DNA from: Bacteroidota bacterium
GTDB lineage: Bacteria; Bacteroidota; Bacteroidia; Bacteroidales; Lentimicrobiaceae
NCBI GenBank assembly: GCA_009773515.1
Contig: WSXX01000022.1
Coordinates: 24,100 to 88,099, forward strand
Length of the DNA: 64,000 bases
Direction of reading: 5' to 3'
Shown here: positions 43,316-50,587 of the stretch, in pieces
How the letters are laid out: each line of letters begins with the position of its first letter
Numbering within the stretch: the first letter of the stretch is position 1
The notes under the pieces: model-generated
Databases searched by the model: none
Seen by the model: only the letters and a program-made list of their open reading frames with translations
What the model was told of the DNA's origin: nothing
Translations under genes and position numbers: made by a program

Positions 43316-43660
43316 CTTGATTTTACCTTGTTTTTGCAAAACGTTTGCTTTCAATTATTCAAACCCTGACTTGCGGGTTTTTAGGAAATATAAATTAAAG
43401 TGCCCTGTGGAGTTAAGAAAATTAATAGTTTAATGTTTCAGACAATCAGGCTGATAGAAAATTCAATCCAATAATTCTGGTAGCTTCCGTGCATAGAAAT
43501 ATCAGCAAAAGTAAAATTCATTAAATCGATTTGATAATAGCAGTATCTTTGCATCGCAAAAATTCATTACTTCACTTTTGACTTGTTCTATTGATTTTTG
43601 CAGTTTACTCCATAATATTGAAAGAGTAAATTCTGTTCTTAAATCTCAATCAACTTAAAA
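43316..43660. other. Gap with family E repeat and FabH-like promoter
   Basis: 43301-43385 is the second family E copy (ends AAGTCAG / CTGACTT, inner TTTTGCAAAACG). TATCTTTG at 43544-43551 is the likely -7 element of the next gene, 109 bases before its ATG. Nothing else is recognised. Confidence 0.6.
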
Positions 43661-44743
43661 ATGTCAAAATCAATTTACGCAATAATCACTGGTTCAGGGA
43701 GTTATTTGCCTACAAAGCTGGTTCCAAATTCGGCTTTCCTCAATACCGATTTTCTTGAATCTAACGGACAACCAATCACACGTCCCAGAGAAGAGATCAT
43801 TTCTAAATTCCAGCAAATAACCGGAATTGACGAACGCAGGTATGCTGAGGATGAATATGTTTGCTCTGATATAGCCTTTTTTGCAGCTGAGAAAGCCCTC
43901 GAGAATGCCGGAATTAATAAAGAAGAGCTTGATTACATCATTGTAGCCCATAACTTTGGGGATGTTAAATTCGGCGAAACTCATTCTGATATTGTTCCGG
44001 GACTGGCATCCAGAGTGAAGTATAAACTGGCCATTGAAAATCCGTTTACTGTTGCTTATGATCTGCCTTTTGGTTGCCCGGGATGGCTGCAGGCCATGAT
44101 TCAGGCCAATTATTACATAAAGTCAGGTGATGCAAAGCATATCCTGGTTATCGGCTCCGAAACCCTTTCACGTATAAGCGATCCCTGCGACCGCGACAGT
44201 ATGATCTATTCCGATGGAGCAGGTGCTGTGGTTTTAAGTGCGGTTGAAAGTGAAACACCCGTTGGTATTTTAACTCATGCCACACGCACCGATACGCTTG
44301 AACAAGCCTTCCTGCTGCGTATGGACAAATCGAACAACCCTGAAGACAAAAGTAATCTCTACCTGAAAATGAACGGGCGCAAACTGTATGAGTATGCGTT
44401 GAAAACTGTTCCGGGTGCGATTAAGCTTGCTATTGATAAAAGTGGTCTTCCAATTGAGAAAATGGAACGCATCCTCATCCATCAGGCAAACGAAAAAATG
44501 GATGAAGCCATAGTAACAAGACTCTACGAGCTTTATGGTTTTGCCAAACGCCCTGAGTTTTCAATGCCTATGACAATTTCATGGCTTGGCAACAACTCAG
44601 TAGCTACACTTCCGATACTTTATAACCTGATTATTGCCAAAGATATTGAAAACCATCAGCTTAACCCAGGCGATCATTTTGTGTTTGCTTCGGTTGGTGC
44701 AGGAATGCATGTAAATGCAATGGTTTATAAAATGCCTGAATAA
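43661..44743 (+). CDS. 3-oxoacyl-ACP synthase III (FabH-like) family protein
   Basis: This 360-residue thiolase-fold protein has the KAS III catalytic triad: Cys139 in DLPFGCPGWLQ, His274 in ILIHQAN and Asn311 in WLGNNSVAT. The Cys-centred sequence and length (FabH is ~320) suggest a specialised ketosynthase rather than the housekeeping FabH. It would condense an acyl-CoA or acyl-ACP with malonyl-ACP. Its product (lipid, pigment or starter) is not revealed by its neighbours. A strong terminator follows. Confidence 0.9.
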   Translation: MSKSIYAIITGSGSYLPTKLVPNSAFLNTDFLESNGQPITRPREEIISKFQQITGIDERRYAEDEYVCSDIAFFAAEKALENAGINKEELDYIIVAHNFGDVKFGETHSDIVPGLASRVKYKLAIENPFTVAYDLPFGCPGWLQAMIQANYYIKSGDAKHILVIGSETLSRISDPCDRDSMIYSDGAGAVVLSAVESETPVGILTHATRTDTLEQAFLLRMDKSNNPEDKSNLYLKMNGRKLYEYALKTVPGAIKLAIDKSGLPIEKMERILIHQANEKMDEAIVTRLYELYGFAKRPEFSMPMTISWLGNNSVATLPILYNLIIAKDIENHQLNPGDHFVFASVGAGMHVNAMVYKMPE

Positions 44744-44757
44744 TCTGGAATTCATAT

Positions 44758-44798
44758 AAAAAGCGAGGTCGGTGCTATTGGCATCGACCTCGTTTTTT
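44758..44798. terminator. Bidirectional terminator between convergent genes
   Basis: Stem CGAGGTCG (44764-44771) / CGACCTCG (44785-44792), extended by GTGC/GCAT pairing, five-base loop, A run before and T run (44793-44798) after. It serves the FabH-like gene (+) and the helicase gene (-). Confidence 0.85.
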
Positions 44799-44822
44799 AT
44801 TATTTTAGAATCTTGCTGCTAA

Positions 44823-46127
44823 CTACCTCGCAATATCTATTTTAACTACTTTTTTCTTAAGGGGAACACCTCTGAGTGTTGCAACAAGCTTGTCGCACAA
44901 TTCACGTTTTACTGCAGCGAAAGAAAAGTGATCGGCTACATCAATCCGTCCAATATCATTCGCCTGTATTCCTCCTTTATGGATAAGCAATCCGGCAACA
45001 TCACCTTTACTGACTTTCTGCTTTTTACCTGCTCCCAGATAGATGGTTTCCCAGGGTGGAAGTTCGGGAAGCTTTGCACAATCCTCAATCTCAGATATTT
45101 CAGGGGCAGGAGTTATAAATTTCGGAATATAATCTCCTTCAGCCAGCAAAAGCCAGGCTTTGCCCGAAGCATGCATACGCGCAGTTCGCCCGTTTCGGTG
45201 TGTCCATATGGTTTCTGAAGCAGGAAGCTGATAATGAACCACATGCCTGATTTCAGGAATATCCAGACCCCGTGAACCAAGATCGGTGGTGAGTAATGTT
45301 TGATGAGTTCCGTTTCTGAAACGGATCAACGACATCTCACGATCTTCCTGCTCAAGGCCACCATGATAAACGCCATGAACTATTCCTTTGATCATTAACA
45401 GGCTGCTGATGCGCTCTACAGCATCGCGGTGATTGCAGAAAATCAATGCAGGTTCTGCTTTGAAATGGCACACCAGCCTGAACAAGAGGTCGAGTTTATC
45501 GGCTCCTTCAGCTTTCAATGCGACCACATCAAGTTTATGCGGTTCTGTGTTTGCGGTATAATCAAGCAAAACAGGATTATTAAATCCAATGTATGCTGGT
45601 ATTTCATTTAAAGAAGTTGCCGATGTGAGTACCCGTGTTTTTATTCCGGGCAGATTCTGAGCAATGTACTCCATTTCTTTGCTGAAGCCAAGTTCGAGCG
45701 ATTTATCAAATTCATCAAGAACAAGCGTCCTTACGCTTGTGGTGTCGAAATTTCTGCGTCGGATGTGATCCGCCATTCGGCCCGGCGTACCAACTACCAA
45801 AGCCGCTGGCTCTCTGAAGTTATTGACTTCGGTTTTTACCGGATGTCCGCCATAGCAGACATTTACTTTAATTCCGGTCTTCATTTTTTTGAAAACATCT
45901 TCAATCTGCAGTGCCAGCTCACGCGACGGCGTAATTATCAGCGCCTGAACACCTGATAATTCGGGTTTCAGCATTTCAATAACAGGGAGCAGAAAAGCAA
46001 GTGTTTTTCCTGAACCAGTCGGCGCAATCAGTGTAAGAGATGCACCGGGCTTCAGATGCATCAGAGACTGCTCCTGCATAGGATTCAGTGCAGCAATGCC
46101 AAGGTTCTGCAAATAATTCTTTATCAT
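44823..46127 (-). CDS. DbpA-like DEAD-box RNA helicase
   Basis: This protein has 434 residues from the ATG at 46127. Motif I is APTGSGKT, motif Ia TPSRELALQ, motif II DEFD (a variant of DEAD) in TLVLDEFDKSLELGFS, motif III TSAT and motif VI HRNGRTARM. The C-terminal ~75 residues (WETIYLGAGKKQKVSKGDVAG, DIGRIDVADHFSFAAV) form the DbpA RNA-binding domain. The likely role is ribosome assembly. A longer reading to 46232 has no family match. TACCTTTG (46139-46132) sits only four bases before the ATG, so the transcript could be leaderless. Confidence 0.92.
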   Translation of the reverse strand: MIKNYLQNLGIAALNPMQEQSLMHLKPGASLTLIAPTGSGKTLAFLLPVIEMLKPELSGVQALIITPSRELALQIEDVFKKMKTGIKVNVCYGGHPVKTEVNNFREPAALVVGTPGRMADHIRRRNFDTTSVRTLVLDEFDKSLELGFSKEMEYIAQNLPGIKTRVLTSATSLNEIPAYIGFNNPVLLDYTANTEPHKLDVVALKAEGADKLDLLFRLVCHFKAEPALIFCNHRDAVERISSLLMIKGIVHGVYHGGLEQEDREMSLIRFRNGTHQTLLTTDLGSRGLDIPEIRHVVHYQLPASETIWTHRNGRTARMHASGKAWLLLAEGDYIPKFITPAPEISEIEDCAKLPELPPWETIYLGAGKKQKVSKGDVAGLLIHKGGIQANDIGRIDVADHFSFAAVKRELCDKLVATLRGVPLKKKVVKIDIAR

Positions 46128-46248
46128 GGTGCAAAGGTAGAGATTCACAATCGGATTCATGTATAAAACTTCCTTTTCCAGAGAATACTGCCAATTCAAT
46201 CTTCTAAAATAAACTTTGACTGGCATTAACAACCAAATGCAAAGTTTT

Positions 46249-46256
46249 TACCTTTG
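46249..46256 (+). promoter_or_regulatory. -7 element of Na/Pi cotransporter gene
   Basis: TACCTTTG lies 43 bases before the ATG at 46300. No TTG is found at the usual -33 spacing. Confidence 0.4.
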
Positions 46257-46299
46257 TAAGACTTTCCAGACAAGATATTTAACATAAAACTTACGACCA

Positions 46300-47997
46300 A
46301 TGGTCAGTTTCATCAACATCATAAATGTCTTAACAATCCTTGGTTCGCTCATGCTTTTCTTATTTGGCATGAAGCTTATGAGCGAAAGCCTGCAGCGGAT
46401 TTCGGGCAATCGCCTGAGAAACATTTTGTCAAGTATTGCCTCCAACAGGCTAAAAGCAATAACTGCAGGTGTTGTAGTAACCGGTGTAATTCAATCATCA
46501 TCGGCAGTAACAGTAATGCTGGTAAGTTTTGTTAATGCAGGTCTGCTTTCTCTTACGCAGGGTATTGGTATCATGATGGGCGCAAATATCGGAACCACGG
46601 TTACTGCCTGGCTGATCACATTATTTGGTTTTAAATTTGAATTTACTATTATTTTATTACCTGTTTTGGGTCTGGCTTTACCCTTTTTGTTTTTGCCGGG
46701 AGCCAGAAACAGATCGTTGGGAGAGTTTCTGATAGGGTTTTCCATTCTATTTCTTGGCTTGCAGTTTATGAAAGATGCTTTGCCGGGAATTGATGAAAAC
46801 TCACCAATAGTTGCTTTTATCACTTCCATCAGCAGCCAGGGAGCAGGCAGCTATTTACTTTTTGCAGCTGTGGGATTTCTCATGACCCTGCTGATACAGT
46901 CCTCAAGCGCAACCATAGCGTTAACTTTTGTGATGTGCCACAACGGATACATAGGTTACGATGCTGCTGCAGCAATGATACTCGGTGAAAATCTGGGAAC
47001 AACAGCAACAGCGAACATTGCAGCCATTGTAGCCAACCGTTCGGCGCGTCGCATCGCACTCAGTCACACATTGTTTAACCTAGTTGGTACATTATGGGCT
47101 TTTGTGTTTTTTAAGTTTCTGGTCACAATTTCCTACGATTTATCCGCTTATATAACCGGTAATTTACCAATTGCCAACGAATCAATAGTTCCGCTTGGTC
47201 TTTCGATTTTTCACACAGGCTTTAATGTAATCAACACCCTTATTCTGGTTTGGTTTGTTCCATACATTAAACGATTGCTTGAGATCATCATTCCTCTGAT
47301 GCCGAACGAAAAAAAGAGTTTTAAACTCAGGTATTTCAAGTCAAGATTTATGGCCATCAACGACGTTGACATACTGCAGGCTCATGAGCAGATTTCATAT
47401 TTTGGCCGGCATGTAGCTTATATGTTTAATCTGATACCAGAGTATCTGATTGAGAAAAGAGAGCAGAAGTCTGAGAAAATTCAAAAGAGACTTTACAAAA
47501 GCGAAGAGCAAGCCGATGAATTGGAGCGAGAAATAACCGATTACATCACAAGAATAGCTGAGAATGATCTTTCCGAAGCCAATTCAAGAAAGGTCAGAGC
47601 CATGCTGAAAATTACCGATGATCTTGAAAGTATTGCCGACCAGTGCCTGCAAATGGAAAGAACCATCCGAAGAAAAAATGAAGCCAGCGCCTGGTTTACC
47701 CAGGAAATGAGAGATGATCTTTTTGAACTCTTTAATCTGGTAAAAGAAAGTCTTAATACCATGAATGAGAATCTGGCGGGTGATTACCGGCCTGGCATCC
47801 TTTCAAAAGCAACCGAGCATGAACTAAAAGTGAATGAACTGCGAGACAAATTAATTCAAAATAACAAACTCAGACTTGAAGCAGGCGAATACAATTACAA
47901 GCATGCTTCTTTCTACGCTGAACTGCTGAATCAATGCGAAAAACTTGCTGATCATGTGATTAATGTAAATCAGGCAATTGCAAGTAATATTAAATAA
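46300..47997 (+). CDS. Na/Pi cotransporter family protein with PhoU-like tail
   Basis: This 565-residue protein's membrane part (residues ~1-335) contains the two repeats of the NptA/PNaS family. Each has a QSSS motif, GVIQSSSAVTVMLVSF and TLLIQSSSATIALTFV, followed by GANIGTTVTA and GENLGTTATA. Residues ~365-565 are a helical PhoU-like domain. It would import phosphate with sodium. It is followed by a second phosphate transporter in the same direction, with its own -7 element. Confidence 0.92.
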   Translation: MVSFINIINVLTILGSLMLFLFGMKLMSESLQRISGNRLRNILSSIASNRLKAITAGVVVTGVIQSSSAVTVMLVSFVNAGLLSLTQGIGIMMGANIGTTVTAWLITLFGFKFEFTIILLPVLGLALPFLFLPGARNRSLGEFLIGFSILFLGLQFMKDALPGIDENSPIVAFITSISSQGAGSYLLFAAVGFLMTLLIQSSSATIALTFVMCHNGYIGYDAAAAMILGENLGTTATANIAAIVANRSARRIALSHTLFNLVGTLWAFVFFKFLVTISYDLSAYITGNLPIANESIVPLGLSIFHTGFNVINTLILVWFVPYIKRLLEIIIPLMPNEKKSFKLRYFKSRFMAINDVDILQAHEQISYFGRHVAYMFNLIPEYLIEKREQKSEKIQKRLYKSEEQADELEREITDYITRIAENDLSEANSRKVRAMLKITDDLESIADQCLQMERTIRRKNEASAWFTQEMRDDLFELFNLVKESLNTMNENLAGDYRPGILSKATEHELKVNELRDKLIQNNKLRLEAGEYNYKHASFYAELLNQCEKLADHVINVNQAIASNIK

Positions 47998-48056
47998 TTA
48001 CAGCCGATTTAACATTAACTTAACATTGAAAAGCCTGTTCATAGATTCTGACTCCG

Positions 48057-48064
48057 TAATTTTG
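48057..48064 (+). promoter_or_regulatory. -7 element of PiT-family gene
   Basis: TAATTTTG lies 26 bases before the ATG at 48091. Confidence 0.45.
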
Positions 48065-48090
48065 CGGTTATTACAAATCTGAATTCCTCG

Positions 48091-50361
48091 ATGGAAAGTG
48101 TTTATCTGTTCTTTATAATTGTCCTTTTTATACTTGCTTTTTCTGACCTGATGGTTGGGGTCGCAAACGATGCTGTCAATTTTTTAAATTCAGCAGTCGG
48201 CGCCAAAGCTGCTTCTTTCAGAACGGTAATGATTGTTGCCAGTCTGGGCGTTTTGGTTGGAGCCACATTCTCAAGTGGGTTGATGGAAATTGCTAGAAAA
48301 GGGCTTTTCTTCCCCGGACAATTCAGCTTTAATGAAGTCATAATAATATTTATGGCTGTAATGATTACCGATGTCATTCTGCTCGATACTTTTAACACTT
48401 TCGGACTACCAACATCCACCACTGTTTCTATAGTTTTTGAATTGTTGGGAGCGTCTGTTGCTATTGCAGTAATTAAAATTTCGGGCTCCGAGCAAACCAT
48501 TCAGGACATCGGGCAATACATCAATTCAGCAAAGGCACTTGCCATTATTACAGGTATTCTGATCTCAGTTGCAGTCGCCTTTAGTGTCGGGGCGCTGGTT
48601 CAGTATATTACACGCTTGCTGTTTACTTTCAATATTCGCTACAATCTGAAATACTACGGCGCAATATGGGGTGGTCTTGCCATTACCGGAATTACCTACT
48701 TCATGATTATTAAAGGAGCTAAAGGCGCATCGTTCATTACCCAGGAAAGCCTTGATTTTATAAACTCCCACACCACTTCCATTCTGTTGGCAAGTTTCGC
48801 GCTTTGGACAGCTCTGCTTCAAATATTAATGTTACTTTTCCGTTTGAGCGTCCTTAAAGTCATTGTGCTTGCAGGAACTTTTGCGCTGGCAATGGCCTTT
48901 GCAGGAAATGACATGGTTAACTTTATTGGAGTGCCACTTGCGGGACTAAAAGCTTATCAGCTTCTGCTGGCTTCACCCGGAGCTGACCCGGCAACCTTCC
49001 TTATGACCGGCCTGGCTGATGATGTTAAAACTGAAACCTGGATGCTTTTGATTGCCGGAATTGTAATGGCTTTTACCCTCTGGACATCGAAGAAAGCACG
49101 CTCGGTTATTGAAACTTCTGTTGATCTAAGCCGACAGGGCGAAGGTTCTGAACGGTTTAATTCATCAATACTTTCGCGTAATCTCGTAAGAGGTGCTATA
49201 AATATGGCTTCAGCTTTCGATCGTTTTTTGCCAGCCAGAGTAAACCTTTTGATTGATAAACGATTTGCCCCTCCTGATGAAATCACAAACAAACAAATGC
49301 CTGAAGGCGCTGCATTCGATATGCTCAGAGCCAGCGTTAACCTGGTGGTTGCCAGTATGCTGATTGCTTTGGGTACATCATTAAAACTGCCGCTTTCTAC
49401 CACCTATGTAACTTTTATGGTTGCTATGGGAACATCGCTTTCTGATAAGGCTTGGGGGCGCGAAAGTGCAGTATATCGCATTACCGGAGTTCTTTCAGTT
49501 ATTGGCGGGTGGTTTTTTACCGCTATGGCTGCATTCACAGTTTCACTGGTTGCTGCAGTTATTCTCTATTATGGAGGATTAGTGGCTACACTTGGTCTTA
49601 TTGCTGTTGCCGGATTTCTGATTTACAGAACACATATCATTCACCTGCGCAGAACCAATGAAAAGAAGGCGGATGCATTGATGGATGCTTTACCTGATGA
49701 ACTCAGTACTGAAACAATTATCGTAAAATGCTCCACCACCATACAGCAGGTTCTCGGACAAAGCCTGGGAATTTTTAATGAAGCGCTGATGGGCCTGATG
49801 GATGAAGATCGCAGAAAACTCAGAACCGCCAAAGCTGAGGTTGAACAACTTAATACTTCTACCAAACGACTAAAAAACCATATCAGTGCTACCCTCTCTC
49901 ATCTGAGAGAAGATTCAATTGAATCGGGTCATTTTTATGTGCAGGCCATTGATTACCTCCGTGAAATTAATCATTGCATTTCATACATTACACTTCCAAG
50001 TGTTGAGCATGTTGAGAACAACCACAAACCACTTGTTCCTGTGCAAATTGAAGAGCTTTCAAGGCTTAATGGCGAGGTTTCTTTGCTCTTTACTGAAATA
50101 AAAAGTATGCTGAGTAAGAAAAACTATGAGGATTTCGATCTGATTATTAACCGTCAGCAGAATATTCAGCGCATTGTTGAAGATACTCGTAAGAAACAGG
50201 TTAAACGTATAAAAAATTCTGAAACAGGAACCAGAAACAGTATTCTTTACCTGAACATTCTGGCTGAAATAAAGAATTTGTCTCTCTTCACAGTCAACCT
50301 GCTCAAATCGAGCAGAGATTTTGAAACTGCTGCTCATCCACTACCCCCGAAAAAAGATTAG
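48091..50361 (+). CDS. PiT-family inorganic phosphate transporter with long C-terminal helical domain
   Basis: This 756-residue protein has the two inverted PiT signatures GVANDAVNFLNSAVG near residue 24 and FAGNDMVNFIGVPLAG near residue 270. GLPTSTTVS and LPLSTTYVTFMVAMG are the paired half-sites. About 12 helices precede a cytosolic ~220-residue helical C-terminus (from MDALPDELSTETI), which resembles PhoU. Classical PiT proteins are ~500 residues or shorter, so the tail is an extension, probably a regulatory domain. It is adjacent to the Na/Pi gene. Confidence 0.92.
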   Translation: MESVYLFFIIVLFILAFSDLMVGVANDAVNFLNSAVGAKAASFRTVMIVASLGVLVGATFSSGLMEIARKGLFFPGQFSFNEVIIIFMAVMITDVILLDTFNTFGLPTSTTVSIVFELLGASVAIAVIKISGSEQTIQDIGQYINSAKALAIITGILISVAVAFSVGALVQYITRLLFTFNIRYNLKYYGAIWGGLAITGITYFMIIKGAKGASFITQESLDFINSHTTSILLASFALWTALLQILMLLFRLSVLKVIVLAGTFALAMAFAGNDMVNFIGVPLAGLKAYQLLLASPGADPATFLMTGLADDVKTETWMLLIAGIVMAFTLWTSKKARSVIETSVDLSRQGEGSERFNSSILSRNLVRGAINMASAFDRFLPARVNLLIDKRFAPPDEITNKQMPEGAAFDMLRASVNLVVASMLIALGTSLKLPLSTTYVTFMVAMGTSLSDKAWGRESAVYRITGVLSVIGGWFFTAMAAFTVSLVAAVILYYGGLVATLGLIAVAGFLIYRTHIIHLRRTNEKKADALMDALPDELSTETIIVKCSTTIQQVLGQSLGIFNEALMGLMDEDRRKLRTAKAEVEQLNTSTKRLKNHISATLSHLREDSIESGHFYVQAIDYLREINHCISYITLPSVEHVENNHKPLVPVQIEELSRLNGEVSLLFTEIKSMLSKKNYEDFDLIINRQQNIQRIVEDTRKKQVKRIKNSETGTRNSILYLNILAEIKNLSLFTVNLLKSSRDFETAAHPLPPKKD

Positions 50362-50374
50362 CAGGGAGTCAATA

Positions 50375-50490
50375 GAACACAGATCCCGCCCTCAGACGAG
50401 ATCCGTGTGCCATAAGAAATCCGTGAAAATCTGTCTGATACGCACCACTGTGTCTCGGCCTTAGACGAAATCCACAAGCCATAAATTCTG
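50375..50490. repeat. Family C repeat, inverted orientation
   Basis: GTGTCTCGGCCTTAGACGA and CTCAGACGAGATCCGTGTGC mark one complete and one partial copy of the unit seen at 15361-15559, here on the opposite strand. Confidence 0.8.
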
Positions 50491-50545
50491 CCCTCATATT
50501 TTTTTGATGGTGTTATTTATACACTATCTGTAGATGGATTTTTTG

Positions 50546-50553
50546 TATGTTTG
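50546..50553 (+). promoter_or_regulatory. -7 element of GH5 gene
   Basis: TATGTTTG lies 34 bases before the ATG at 50588. It falls inside the longer open frame from 50534, which supports the downstream start. Confidence 0.45.
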
Positions 50554-50587
50554 CAGAACAACCAAAAAATCTCAAAAGCTATCTGAA

